This document shows positions 18,030-26,302 of a DNA stretch of 64,000 nt, in pieces. Location of the stretch: contig NZ_JBHSMC010000001.1 in the NCBI RefSeq assembly GCF_042655485.1, forward strand, positions 682,001 to 746,000. The letters are read 5' to 3'. Both the position numbers and the translations under genes were made by a program. The notes beneath the pieces are model-generated. The model was not told where the DNA came from. It did no database searches and worked only from the letters and a program-made list of their open reading frames with translations. Origin of the DNA: Lederbergia graminis (GTDB lineage: Bacteria; Bacillota; Bacilli; Bacillales; Bacillaceae_C). Position 1 is the first letter of the stretch. Each line of letters begins with the position of its first letter.

Positions 18030-18059
18030 ATTATATGTGAGGATAGATCGATTCGTCAA
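18030..18059 (-). promoter_or_regulatory. SigA promoter for T-box/ileS
   Basis: TTGACG (18054-18059) and TATAAT (18030-18035) with an 18-bp spacer on the minus strand, lying against the divIVA stop codon. Predicted transcription starts near 18023. Confidence 0.8.
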
Positions 18060-18061
18060 TA

Positions 18062-18571
18062 TTACTCTTCAACTTCTTGAAGAGCTTTTAATTCTGTTGA
18101 ATCAATATCCAACTCCATTAAATGATCCCAATCATCATTTCCGATTAAATCAAGCTGAGCCTCAATGAGTAATTTAAATCTTGTTCTGAAAACTTTTGAT
18201 TGCTTCTTTAATTCTTCAATTTCTAAAGCGATTTTACGAGCTTTAGATAGGGCATCATTTACAATTCGATCTGCATTCTTCTCTGCTTCTTTAATAATTA
18301 GTTTTGCTTCTTTTTGTGCATTTCCTCTTACTTCTTCAGCTGCTTCTTGAGCAACAACAATTGATTTATGAAGCGTATCTTCAATTGTACTGAAATGGCC
18401 AAGCCGCTCGTTTAACGAAGAAAGCTTATCCTCTAATTCTTTTTTCTCACGAATAATCAATTCATAATCTTTAATTACTTGGTCAAGAAACTCATTAACC
18501 TCATCTTCATCATAACCACGGAATCCTCTACTGAATTCTTTATTATGTATATCGACAGGCGTTAACGGCAT
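18062..18571 (-). CDS. divIVA: Cell division initiation protein DivIVA
   Basis: Coiled-coil scaffold that binds negatively curved membrane at poles and septa and positions Min proteins and other partners. At 169 aa it starts MPLTPVDIHNKEFSRGFRGYDEDEV, the conserved lipid-binding N-terminal domain. Two long heptad stretches follow (residues ~28-60 and ~70-150). The C-terminal KQSKVFRTRFKLLIEAQLDL block is nearly identical to the B. subtilis protein. It is the last gene of the ylmE-sepF-ylmG-ylmH-divIVA series. Confidence 0.97.
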   Translation of the reverse strand: MPLTPVDIHNKEFSRGFRGYDEDEVNEFLDQVIKDYELIIREKKELEDKLSSLNERLGHFSTIEDTLHKSIVVAQEAAEEVRGNAQKEAKLIIKEAEKNADRIVNDALSKARKIALEIEELKKQSKVFRTRFKLLIEAQLDLIGNDDWDHLMELDIDSTELKALQEVEE

Positions 18572-18672
18572 ATTGCCACCTCCATTGCAAATCTATCATT
18601 ATTACTATATTATACATGGAATATTAGATTTCGACTATATATTACGAAAAACCTGTAAATATTATTTTAAAA

Positions 18673-19449
18673 CTATTTCTTTAATCCAATTTTCACACGA
18701 TATTTATCTTTTTTTGTTCTTCCTTGCAATTGTTTAATAGTGCAACGTCCAAAACCACGGACAGATAAAACATCCCCTTCATCACATTCAAAGGAAGTAC
18801 GCTCTATTTTTTCCCAATTAACTTTTGCATGTCCTTGTTGGATAAGTAATTGTGCTTTTTGTCTAGAGATATTATACGCAGAACTAATAATGGAATCTAA
18901 ACGTAGTGAACTAACAGTTGTATCTCGTTCTAACCATTTATCTTCCGTATTTATAGCTAGTTCATTCTCACATCTCTTTATCGTCACCTTAGCTTTTCCT
19001 ATTTGCGTCAAATTGATCTTCACAAAATCCTCTATTTCGGTAGCAAGGAAAAATTGTATCACTTCATCATTAATAAGAATATCTCCAAACTTATCTCGTT
19101 TCATACCAAGAGACATAATAGACCCTAAAACCATCCGGTGATCAAGTTGAACAAATTTCGTAGGATATTTTATCTCATAGAGCCCAATTTGGTAATCTGC
19201 TTCGTCTGGAGTCATATACTCTGGATAAATTAGCGCCCTTTTACGCTCACAATTATCTATCCCTCCAAAAAATTGGTAACGCACTGCATTTTGTTCACCA
19301 ATAATGGAACGAACAATAAATTGTTGGCGAGGATCGAGAAAATCGGTAAGCTTATCAGCATAGGTATTTTCTACATATTGTTGCCAGCCAATTACTTGAT
19401 CAATAAAGTCCTTTTCCTCAGGCCGGAAATGCTGGTAAATGCCTGACAT
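18673..19449 (-). CDS. ylmH: S4-domain RNA-binding protein YlmH
   Basis: At 258 aa it has a C-terminal S4 domain (about residues 180-240, containing RLDSIISSAYNISRQKAQLLI). From family knowledge, YlmH proteins bind ribosomal subunits and have been linked to rescue of stalled ribosomes. The division-cluster location is conserved but does not by itself imply a division role. The start ATG has GGAGAG upstream. It lies 30 bp downstream of ylmG. Confidence 0.88.
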   Translation of the reverse strand: MSGIYQHFRPEEKDFIDQVIGWQQYVENTYADKLTDFLDPRQQFIVRSIIGEQNAVRYQFFGGIDNCERKRALIYPEYMTPDEADYQIGLYEIKYPTKFVQLDHRMVLGSIMSLGMKRDKFGDILINDEVIQFFLATEIEDFVKINLTQIGKAKVTIKRCENELAINTEDKWLERDTTVSSLRLDSIISSAYNISRQKAQLLIQQGHAKVNWEKIERTSFECDEGDVLSVRGFGRCTIKQLQGRTKKDKYRVKIGLKK

Positions 19450-19479
19450 AATTTACACTCTCCATAACCACTAAATATA

Positions 19480-19740
19480 TTAAAACATTCTCCCTAATTC
19501 TAATAATCCAGTTGTTGCAAGTCTTAGTACAAAAAATGCAACAATTGGCGAAATATCAATCATTCCTAGCGGCGGAATAAACCTCCTAAATGGCTCCAAG
19601 TATGGTTCACAAATTCGTCCTAAAAACTCACCAATTGCAGATTCTCGAGCACCAGGAAACCAACCCATTAAAATATAAATGATTAATGCCCATGAATAAA
19701 TTTGGATAGCCTGTCCAATAATGCCTATAACAAAATCCAT
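19480..19740 (-). CDS. ylmG: YggT-family membrane protein YlmG
   Basis: 86 aa with two hydrophobic segments (residues ~4-26 and ~62-82), separated by the conserved loop PGARES...FLGRICEPYLEPFRRFIPP that marks the YggT family. The family is linked to envelope and division functions, but the mechanism is not established. It sits 4 bp after sepF. Confidence 0.92.
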   Translation of the reverse strand: MDFVIGIIGQAIQIYSWALIIYILMGWFPGARESAIGEFLGRICEPYLEPFRRFIPPLGMIDISPIVAFFVLRLATTGLLELGRMF

Positions 19741-19744
19741 CTTA

Positions 19745-20197
19745 TTAGGACCACCTCGTATCTGTAAAGTCGTTTTCGGCTATGATGTCAGATATATTCC
19801 CTGAGACTTCCACATTATCAGGTGTACATAGGAAAATATCTAGTCCAATTTTTTGAATGTCTCCACCTATTGCATACACGGCACCACTTAAAAAGTCCAC
19901 TATTCTAACAGCTTGATCATGTTGGATACGCTGTAAATTTACGACTACAGCACGTCGATTTACAATATGATCCGCAATTTCCTGGGCTTCAGCATAAACT
20001 CTAGGTTCAAATAATATAACTTTAGATGACTTTTGAACACTTTGTAAACTTACTACATTTTGTTTCTTTACTTCTGGATAATGCTTTTCGTTTTCAGGTG
20101 CTTGAACTTGTTGACGATTCACTGTTTTTTCTTCTTCTTCGATATACTCTTCATCATCAAGCAAGAAAAAGTTCTTAAACTTTGTTTTAATCCCCAT
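19745..20197 (-). CDS. sepF: Cell division protein SepF
   Basis: FtsZ-binding membrane anchor that bundles FtsZ protofilaments. Start-corrected to the ATG at 20197 (MGIKTKFKNFFLLDDEEYIE), which restores the amphipathic N-terminal helix; GAGGAGG lies upstream. The product is 150 aa, against 152 in B. subtilis. An acidic, Gln-rich linker (residues ~14-55) leads to the globular core with LFEPRVYAEAQEIADHI and the conserved FLSGAVYAIGG segment. The start lies inside the ylmE 3' end region (stop at 20211), only 13 bp away. Confidence 0.95.
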   Translation of the reverse strand: MGIKTKFKNFFLLDDEEYIEEEEKTVNRQQVQAPENEKHYPEVKKQNVVSLQSVQKSSKVILFEPRVYAEAQEIADHIVNRRAVVVNLQRIQHDQAVRIVDFLSGAVYAIGGDIQKIGLDIFLCTPDNVEVSGNISDIIAENDFTDTRWS

Positions 20198-20210
20198 AAA
20201 CAATCCTCCT

Positions 20211-20882
20211 CTATTCTCCAACTAAGGCAGTACCAATGCGTACAAATGTTGCGCCTTCTTCAATAGCTATTTGATAATCATTAGACATTCCCATCGATAA
20301 TTCCGTACATGGCGCATAATCCAACTTCATATTTGCTACTTCTGTTTGAATAGATTTCAATCTTCTAAAACAATCCCTCAATATCGTTTCATTATCGATA
20401 TGAGGTGCCATTGTCATTAATCCGATAACCTGTATATTTGGGTAATTCTTCAGATTTTTAATAAACTCGATTACTTCCTCAGGTTCAATTCCATGCTTCG
20501 ATGATTCCCCTGAGACGTTAACTTGTACAAAACATTTTATAGGTGCTTTGGCTCTTTTATTTATTTCTTTCGCTAAAGACAATCTGTCTAAAGAATGGAT
20601 ATAGGACACTTTATCTATTATATTCTTTACCTTCCGAGATTGTAGGGTCCCAATAAAATGCCATACAGGCCCATCTCCCAAGCTATTCCATTTGGTCGTT
20701 AGGCCCTCATCTCTATTTTCCCCTAAGTGAATAATACCTGCCTCAACCGCTTCTTTTGCTCTATCAATAGAAACATATTTTGTTACTGCAATTACAGTTA
20801 CTTCTTCTGGGTTTCTATTTACATTTCTACAAGCTTCCTCAATTGATGTCTTAATTAATTCATATTTCTTTCTTACTTCCAT
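20211..20882 (-). CDS. ylmE: YggS-family pyridoxal-phosphate homeostasis protein YlmE
   Basis: PLP-binding protein with an alanine-racemase-type barrel. The family takes part in PLP homeostasis and has no proven catalytic reaction. Start-corrected to the ATG at 20882 (MEVRKKYELIKTSIEE), with AGGAG 8 bp upstream. The PLP-lysine segment VTVIAVTKYV is at residues ~28-37, and HLGENR and the FVQVNVSGESSKHG segment follow. The C-terminal LSMGMSND and VRIGTALVG phosphate-binding elements are intact. The length is 223 aa. Its usual neighbour ylmD is not upstream. Confidence 0.93.
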   Translation of the reverse strand: MEVRKKYELIKTSIEEACRNVNRNPEEVTVIAVTKYVSIDRAKEAVEAGIIHLGENRDEGLTTKWNSLGDGPVWHFIGTLQSRKVKNIIDKVSYIHSLDRLSLAKEINKRAKAPIKCFVQVNVSGESSKHGIEPEEVIEFIKNLKNYPNIQVIGLMTMAPHIDNETILRDCFRRLKSIQTEVANMKLDYAPCTELSMGMSNDYQIAIEEGATFVRIGTALVGE

Positions 20883-20986
20883 CGTAATAACTCCTATTTG
20901 CTTTATCATGCGAAATATAATTGATTTTTTGATAAATGATATTTCTTCTAGTGTACCATAAAAGAATGCTACCCGTTAATGAATTA

Positions 20987-21262
20987 TTAATTTTTTGGTG
21001 CACCAAGCCTTTGTTGGACATATTGATGGCTTTGGTGACGAACAAGAATCACATCTTCACCAACCTTCACAATTTGATTCCATGGAATGATAATCTCCTC
21101 TTCTTTGCCGAAGAAACTCATTAACTTTCCTGTATACCCAATTATGATCGACTCAATTCTTCCAGTTTCTAAATTTATTTCAATATCACCTATATTTCCG
21201 AGTTTACGCCCATCCGAAATATTGACAACATCTTTTATTTGGAACTCAGATATTCTGACCAT
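20987..21262 (-). CDS. ylmC: PRC-barrel protein, YlmC/YmxH family
   Basis: 91 aa. A PRC-barrel-like fold is suggested by the repeated short strands (MVRISEFQIKDVVNISDGRKLGNIGDIEIN...GRIESIIIGY). The GKEEEIIIPWNQIVKVGEDVILV block is typical of YlmC/YmxH, found next to sigG in spore formers. No enzymatic residues are visible. The function is unknown and the position suggests sporulation. The last ~8 residues after the barrel are variable. Confidence 0.88.
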   Translation of the reverse strand: MVRISEFQIKDVVNISDGRKLGNIGDIEINLETGRIESIIIGYTGKLMSFFGKEEEIIIPWNQIVKVGEDVILVRHQSHQYVQQRLGAPKN

Positions 21263-21340
21263 ATCGATTCCTCACTTTCCTAACATATACTTTAAACTAA
21301 TATATGCAAGGGATCCTCATGTTCATGATAATAGTTAAGA

Positions 21341-21385
21341 GCCTGACTCCTTGTCTTATTAGAAATAACAAGGAATCAAGCTCTT
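21341..21385 (-). terminator. Hairpin terminator after sigG
   Basis: On the minus strand GAGC..TGA.TCCTTGT pairs with ACAAGGA.TCA.GCTC around a short loop, starting at the sigG stop. The T-run after it is weak (TTAAC), so termination may be partial. Confidence 0.55.
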
Positions 21386-22162
21386 TTATTGGATGTTTTT
21401 ATTCATTTGTTTTATTGCTGCTTTTTCTAATCTAGATACTTGTGCCTGTGAAATCCCAATTTCCTCAGCAACTTCCATTTGTGTTTTCCCTTGAAAAAAG
21501 CGTTTACGAATGATCATTTTTTCCCTGTCATTAAGTCTTTGTAGACCATCGTGGAGCGCAATTTCTTCTATCCAATGGCTATCCCTACTCTTTTCATCAC
21601 TTAATTGATCCATTACAAATATTGGGTCGCCACCATCATTATAGATAGGTTCAAATAGAGATACTGGATCTTGGATAGCATCAAGTGCGAAAACGACTTC
21701 CTCATGAGGGATATCAAGTTCTTTCGCGATTTCTTCTGCTGTTGGTTCTCGTGATGTCTTTGCGATTAACTTCTCGCGAACATGTAATGCTTTGTAGGCA
21801 ATATCTCGTAAAGACCTTGAAACACGTATAGGATTATTATCCCTTAAGTAACGTCTAATTTCTCCAATTATCATCGGAACTGCATATGTAGAAAATCTAA
21901 CATTTTGACTCAGATCAAAATTATCGATAGATTTCATCAAGCCAATACAGCCGACTTGAAACAAATCATCTACATATTCTCCCCGATTATTAAATCTTTG
22001 AATGACACTTAATACGAGCCTTAGATTTCCGTTTACTAGCTTTTCCCTCGCCGTGTTATCGCCTTGATGCATTTGCCTTAAAAGTTCCCGCATTTCTTCA
22101 TTTTTTAGGACAGGGAGCTTAGAAGTATCCACACCACATATTTCAACTTTATTTCGCTTCAA
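21386..22162 (-). CDS. sigG: Late forespore sigma factor SigG
   Basis: RNA polymerase sigma factor for late forespore genes. At 258 aa it is near the B. subtilis length (260) and its N-terminus (NKVEICGVDTSKLPVLKNEEM) is highly conserved. Region 2 (DDLFQVGCIGLMKSIDNFDL, RFSTYAVPMIIGEIRRYLRDNN) and the region 4.2 helix-turn-helix (QMEVAEEIGISQAQVSRLEKAA) are complete. It lies downstream of sigE with a 169-bp gap containing a forespore-type promoter candidate, so it is probably both read through from spoIIG and separately induced. Confidence 0.97.
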   Translation of the reverse strand: MKRNKVEICGVDTSKLPVLKNEEMRELLRQMHQGDNTAREKLVNGNLRLVLSVIQRFNNRGEYVDDLFQVGCIGLMKSIDNFDLSQNVRFSTYAVPMIIGEIRRYLRDNNPIRVSRSLRDIAYKALHVREKLIAKTSREPTAEEIAKELDIPHEEVVFALDAIQDPVSLFEPIYNDGGDPIFVMDQLSDEKSRDSHWIEEIALHDGLQRLNDREKMIIRKRFFQGKTQMEVAEEIGISQAQVSRLEKAAIKQMNKNIQ

Positions 22163-22197
22163 CTTTTTCCCTCCTTGCAGGAGCTGTTGTACAAAAT

Positions 22198-22227
22198 TAA
22201 GTATCTCCTGGGGAGGGAATTCTATGC
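22198..22227 (-). promoter_or_regulatory. Candidate SigF/SigG-type promoter of sigG
   Basis: On the minus strand a GCATA -35 (22223-22227) precedes GGAGATACTT (within 22198-22208). This fits the forespore -10 pattern GGnnAnAnT, but the spacer is 14 bp, slightly short of the usual length. It lies ~40 bp upstream of the sigG start. The position agrees with known forespore control of sigG. Confidence 0.55.
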
Positions 22228-22331
22228 ATTAGTATTTTTCCTTATCGACAATATTCGTCATCAAAACCAATAGTGACTAAGTGTTTCCGTTCAAAAATTT
22301 TTTTTTATCCTTTGCTACTTTTCACCCATTT

Positions 22332-23051
22332 CTAAACCATCTTATTAAATTCTTTCCTCAACCTTTTAATTATTCTCTTCTCTAGTCTTGATATATAGGA
22401 TTGTGATATTCCTAGCATGTCAGCAACATCTTTTTGTGTTTTTTCTTCTCCACCTGTTAAACCAAAGCGAAGCTCCATTATTTGTTTTTCTCTATCAGTT
22501 AATCTCATTAGTGCTGTTAATAATAATTTTTTATCTACATTAGCTTCTAAATCTTTTGTGATGATATCCTCTTCAGTGCCGAGCACATCCGATAGTAAAA
22601 GTTCGTTTCCATCCCAGTCAATGTTTAATGGTTCATCAAAAGAAACTTCTGATCTAGTTTTATTGTTTCTTCGTAAATACATCAAAATTTCATTTTCTAT
22701 GCATCTAGAAGCATATGTAGCTAGCTTAATTTTCTTCTCTGGATTAAATGTGTTTACTGCTTTTATTAAGCCAATCGTACCAATACTGATTAAGTCCTCA
22801 ATGTTGATGCCAGTATTTTCGAACTTCCGAGCAATATACACAACCAATCGCAGATTCCTTTCGATTAAAATGGAGCGAGCTGCTTTATCACCATTCGGTA
22901 ATTTACTTAGCAGTATTGCCTCCTCATCTTTTGATAATGGAGGAGGTAAGGCTTCACTACCACCAATGTAATATACTTCATCTGATTTCAAACCGATTTT
23001 GGTAAGAAACTTATACCAATAATACTGAATACGTAGACGAAATTGCTTCAA
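22332..23051 (-). CDS. sigE: Early mother-cell sigma factor SigE (pro-form)
   Basis: Sigma factor made as an inactive membrane-bound precursor and cleaved by SpoIIGA. At 239 aa it carries the N-terminal pro-sequence (about residues 1-28, basic and amphipathic: FRLRIQYYWYKFLTKIGLKSDEV) before the conserved YYIGGSEALPPPLSKDEE start of the mature protein. Regions 2 and 4 (EDLISIGTIGLIKAVNTFNPEKK; QKDVADMLGISQSYISRLEKR) are nearly identical to B. subtilis. It lies 47 bp downstream of spoIIGA, its protease. Confidence 0.97.
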   Translation of the reverse strand: MKQFRLRIQYYWYKFLTKIGLKSDEVYYIGGSEALPPPLSKDEEAILLSKLPNGDKAARSILIERNLRLVVYIARKFENTGINIEDLISIGTIGLIKAVNTFNPEKKIKLATYASRCIENEILMYLRRNNKTRSEVSFDEPLNIDWDGNELLLSDVLGTEEDIITKDLEANVDKKLLLTALMRLTDREKQIMELRFGLTGGEEKTQKDVADMLGISQSYISRLEKRIIKRLRKEFNKMV

Positions 23052-23098
23052 AAAAATATCCTCCCCTCAATAATAAACAAAGAATGATATGAATTTCA

Positions 23099-24022
23099 TT
23101 ACGCTGATTGATTTATTGATTCGATAGCCATTTTCGGATGAATAATACATTGAAAACGTCCATCACTAGATAATTGTTGATTACTAAAAACAATAAGTGC
23201 TTTCCTTTCCTCTTTTGCTTCATTTTCTTTTCCAACAGATAAATGTTGTGGTTTAAAAGCACAAAGTAGCTGATTACTGCGTCCAATAGATTTTGCAGGA
23301 ATGATTCGCATAATGTTACTCCACTCTGGTGGTAATTCACTAATCGAAGCATATACATCATTTTCCTCATCTGCTAGTGTTAAAATTGCTTTCGGTATCA
23401 TATCCTTTATTGTATTAACAGAAATGATCATTACTGGAGTTTTGGAGATTGGATCATATAATTGGTTACCACTATCAATCAGCCCTTTCAATTCTAGCTT
23501 TAATCCGTTTATATCAATGGATATATCCATTAACACATTATACTGAATATTCGATACGGTAATCCCATCTATTCGTCTTTTTGAAAAATGCCAAGCAAGT
23601 GGAAATGCACCTAATAAAAATAACCAACTAACAGGGTCACCAAATCCACGAACACTTTCAAGCACTACCGCAGATTGTAAATCTAAGTTAAACGTTAAAA
23701 AATAATGTGTTCCTAGTAAAATTCCTCCCATTAAAAAGGTAGCAAAATAAAACGTTAACAAAGAAGATAGAAAGGAAGAAAGTCTTTTGAATCCAAAAGC
23801 AATGTAAACCATTAATATGGATAAGCCAATCTTAACAAATGGATTTGTTGCTACATTTGCAATTGGTGTAATAGCTAATAAAATAATAATGGAACCTAGT
23901 AAACCACCAAGAAATATACGAACAGGATGAATCTTTCTTTTTAAGAATATTGATGTAGTCCATAATAAGAGGCTGTCCACAAGTAAATTTAATAGCCAAA
24001 TAATATCTAAATAAACAACCAA
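23099..24022 (-). CDS. spoIIGA: Sporulation sigma-E processing peptidase SpoIIGA
   Basis: Membrane-embedded aspartic protease that activates pro-SigE in the mother cell after a SpoIIR signal from the forespore. At 307 aa, five hydrophobic segments fill the N-terminal half (residues ~4-155). The C-terminal cytosolic protease domain holds the catalytic Asp in GLIDSGNQLYDP (around residue 183), and the conserved IIHPKM element is at the end. GGGAGGAGG precedes the start. It is the first gene of the spoIIGA-sigE unit. Confidence 0.95.
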   Translation of the reverse strand: MVVYLDIIWLLNLLVDSLLLWTTSIFLKRKIHPVRIFLGGLLGSIIILLAITPIANVATNPFVKIGLSILMVYIAFGFKRLSSFLSSLLTFYFATFLMGGILLGTHYFLTFNLDLQSAVVLESVRGFGDPVSWLFLLGAFPLAWHFSKRRIDGITVSNIQYNVLMDISIDINGLKLELKGLIDSGNQLYDPISKTPVMIISVNTIKDMIPKAILTLADEENDVYASISELPPEWSNIMRIIPAKSIGRSNQLLCAFKPQHLSVGKENEAKEERKALIVFSNQQLSSDGRFQCIIHPKMAIESINQSA

Positions 24023-24096
24023 TTAAACCTCCTCCCAATCCATAAATCCAAAAAAGAAATATTCCTGATTCAATGTCATCCTTCTCGTTACTAAAA

Positions 24097-24129
24097 AGTA
24101 TAGAACACAAATAGATTAGATTCTGTCAG
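24097..24129 (-). promoter_or_regulatory. Candidate Spo0A-dependent spoIIG promoter with long spacer
   Basis: CTGACA (24124-24129) and TATACT (24097-24102) on the minus strand are separated by 21 bp. The B. subtilis spoIIG promoter is known for SigA-like hexamers at an unusual 22-bp spacing that need Spo0A, so the match in architecture is notable. Degenerate ACAGAA repeats overlap the -35. Confidence 0.6.
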
Positions 24130-24291
24130 TTTCTGTACTGGAAATAATAGAAGTTTTCACCTTTTACTTCGAAGATTGTCGTAAACCGTTTTAGCTAGAT
24201 GGAGGGAATTAAATTATAAAAGAGTTAAAGAGAAATGTGTCTCTATAAAAAACCTCCCTATCGCCTAATTCCCTGTTTTTATTGATTAGGT

Positions 24292-24318
24292 TTATCAATT
24301 GGCTAATCAACCTATAAT
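24292..24318 (+). promoter_or_regulatory. Promoter -10 with overlapping inverted repeat, YetF-like gene
   Basis: A perfect -10 TATAAT (24313-24318) lies 33 bp before the start codon. Immediately upstream, TTGATTAG (24292-24299) and CTAATCAA (24303-24310) form an 8-bp inverted repeat with a short centre. It sits where a repressor would block RNA polymerase. No clear -35 was found. The regulator is unknown. Confidence 0.5.
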
Positions 24319-24350
24319 GAGAATGGAGAAGTAAAAAAGGTGGTATTAAT

Positions 24351-25040
24351 ATGGATATTTGGGAGCAAATAGGGAGAATTACACTAGGTTTCCTTTCCTT
24401 ATTCTTATTGACAAGAATTCTAGGTCGAAAAGAAATTAGCCAGATGACGTTTTTTAACTTTGTATCTGCTATTTCCATCGGTTCCATAGCAGCAAATTTT
24501 GTTTTAAATAAAGATGTAGATTTGCTAAATGGTTTAATGGCGCTAACAGGCTGGACACTCTTTACATTAGTAATGGCTTTTATGGATATAAAATCAAAAG
24601 CTCTTAGAAGAATTGTCACAGGTGACCCTGTCATCGTAATTAAAGATGGAAAAATTGTCGAGAAAGCATTGAGTTCTTGTCGGTTAGATCTAGATTCATT
24701 AACTACAATGCTAAGACAACAAAATATCTTTTCATTTGTTGACATAGATTATGCTATTTTCGAAACAAACGGTAAGCTTTCAGTACTATTAAAGGAAAGT
24801 AAAAAACCCGTTATAAAAAATGATTTGAATATACCGGTTCAGTCAAAAGTATATCCTATTGCAACAGAGGTAATATGTGATGGAAAGATAATTCAATCAA
24901 ACCTAAAAAAATTGAAACTAGATGAAAAGTGGATTGATATGCAATTAAGTGCAAAGAAAATTAATTCAGTTTCAGATGTGTTGTTTGCTCAACTTCAGAC
25001 AGACGGCTCTCTCTACATAGATAGAAGAATTAACAATTAA
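24351..25040 (+). CDS. DUF421 (YetF-like) membrane protein
   Basis: 229 aa. Three hydrophobic segments in the N-terminal third (residues ~8-20, ~33-52, ~60-78) surround the family motif TRILGRKEISQMTFFNFVSAISIGSIAANF. A DUF421 cytosolic alpha/beta domain follows, including GDPVIVIKDGKIVEKAL and the RLDLDSLTTMLRQQNIFSFVDIDYAIFETNGKLSVL block. B. subtilis has several paralogues (YetF, YdfS, YkjA, YrbG), some expressed in sporulation or stress; the biochemical role is unknown. It is the only plus-strand gene in a long minus-strand run, placed between spoIIGA and ftsZ. A GGTGG-type ribosome site precedes the start. Confidence 0.88.
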   Translation: MDIWEQIGRITLGFLSLFLLTRILGRKEISQMTFFNFVSAISIGSIAANFVLNKDVDLLNGLMALTGWTLFTLVMAFMDIKSKALRRIVTGDPVIVIKDGKIVEKALSSCRLDLDSLTTMLRQQNIFSFVDIDYAIFETNGKLSVLLKESKKPVIKNDLNIPVQSKVYPIATEVICDGKIIQSNLKKLKLDEKWIDMQLSAKKINSVSDVLFAQLQTDGSLYIDRRINN

Positions 25041-25073
25041 GATGACACACACTCTCCACCAAAGTACATAACA

Positions 25074-25116
25074 AAAGACCAGAGGAGAAACAATATGCTT
25101 CACCTCTGGTCTTTAA
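25074..25116. terminator. Bidirectional terminator between YetF-like gene and ftsZ
   Basis: Stem AAAGACCAGAGG/CCTCTGGTCTTT with a ~17-nt loop. It is flanked by T-rich sequence in either direction and lies between convergent genes. Confidence 0.8.
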
Positions 25117-25123
25117 TTCGTTA

Positions 25124-26266
25124 TTATCTTCTTCTTTTTCTATTTCTTAAGAATGCTGGAATATCAAGTGTATCCTCTACTGATTGATTAGAACGGATTG
25201 GTTCCTGATATTCTTCTTTTCCTTGATCAAAGTTTGAACTTTGACTTTGTTGTTGCACTCTATTTGGTTTTTGTTGTACGAAACTAGGACGTTGTTGTTT
25301 CGGTTGTGGTGCAACATCGTTAAATCCTGTTGCAATTACTGTTACAACAATTTCGTCTTTTAAATTTTCATTAATGACAGAACCGAAAATCATATTAACT
25401 TCTTGGTCTGAAGCTGATGCAACAATATCAGCAGCTTCCTGTACCTCATAAAGGCTTAAGTTAGTTCCTCCAGAGATATTCATAAGTACACCTTGAGCAC
25501 CATCAATAGATGTTTCCAATAATGGAGAAGAGATTGCTTTTTTAGCCGCCTCAACTGCACGATTTTCTCCAGCAGCCACCCCAATACCCATTAGAGCAGA
25601 TCCTTTATTCGTCATAATGGTCTTAACGTCTGCGAAGTCCAAATTAATTAATCCAGGAACAGCAATTAATTCAGAAATACCTTGAACACCTTGTCGCAAT
25701 ACATTATCTGCTTCACGGAAAGCCTCTAACATAGGAGTACTTTTATCCACAATTTCTAAAAGACGATCGTTCGGAATTACGATAAGTGTATCAACTGCTT
25801 CTTTCATGGCATCGATACCACCACCAGCTTGTCCAGCACGTTTACGACCTTCGAATGTAAATGGTCTTGTCACGATACCAACAGTTAGAGCTCCTAATTC
25901 TTTTGCAATTCCTGCAATAACAGGTGCTGCACCAGTACCTGTTCCACCGCCCATTCCAGCTGTAACAAATACCATATCTGCACCTTTTAGTGCCTCTTCA
26001 ATTTGTTCCTTACTTTCCTCTGCAGCTTTCTTACCAACTTCTGGATTTGCTCCTGCACCAAGTCCTCTTGTAAGTTTTGCGCCGATTTGCATTTTTATTT
26101 CTGCTTTTGAAAGATTAAGTGCTTGCGCATCCGTATTTACTGCAATAAATTCAACACCTTGTACATCGTGTTCGATCATTCGATTGACGGCATTATTACC
26201 GCCTCCACCAACGCCAATAACTTTAATAGTTGCTAAAGAATCTAAATTTGTATCAAAATCCAACAT
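25124..26266 (-). CDS. ftsZ: Cell division protein FtsZ
   Basis: Tubulin-like GTPase that forms the Z ring. At 380 aa the N-terminal GTPase domain includes GGGGNNAVNRM (residues ~20-30) and the tubulin signature GGGTGTGAAP (around residue 104). The C-terminal domain, a Gln-rich variable linker (residues ~317-365) and the conserved tail DTLDIPAFLRNRKRRR follow. That tail binds FtsA, SepF and regulators. It lies 36 bp downstream of ftsA with AGGAGG upstream. Confidence 0.98.
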   Translation of the reverse strand: MLDFDTNLDSLATIKVIGVGGGGNNAVNRMIEHDVQGVEFIAVNTDAQALNLSKAEIKMQIGAKLTRGLGAGANPEVGKKAAEESKEQIEEALKGADMVFVTAGMGGGTGTGAAPVIAGIAKELGALTVGIVTRPFTFEGRKRAGQAGGGIDAMKEAVDTLIVIPNDRLLEIVDKSTPMLEAFREADNVLRQGVQGISELIAVPGLINLDFADVKTIMTNKGSALMGIGVAAGENRAVEAAKKAISSPLLETSIDGAQGVLMNISGGTNLSLYEVQEAADIVASASDQEVNMIFGSVINENLKDEIVVTVIATGFNDVAPQPKQQRPSFVQQKPNRVQQQSQSSNFDQGKEEYQEPIRSNQSVEDTLDIPAFLRNRKRRR

Positions 26267-26302
26267 GGCTAGTCCTCCTATTTGATTAAAACTTCTGATG
26301 GT

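Larger units (their letters stand above)
24023..24350. other. Divergent intergenic region, spoIIGA / YetF-like gene
   Basis: This 328-bp region holds the spoIIGA promoter candidate on the minus strand and the promoter and inverted repeat of the YetF-like gene on the plus strand. No further gene or RNA was recognised. An imperfect Spo0A box (TGTCGTA, one mismatch to TGTCGAA) is at about 24177-24183. Confidence 0.6.

Noticed and set aside
22417..22971. 184-aa plus-strand frame opposite sigE
   Set aside because: Antisense of a highly conserved sigma factor, with Ser/Phe-rich low-complexity composition.
25806..26285. 159-aa plus-strand frame opposite ftsZ
   Set aside because: Pro/Ala/Ser-rich product mirrors the antisense of FtsZ, and there is no ribosome site or homology.
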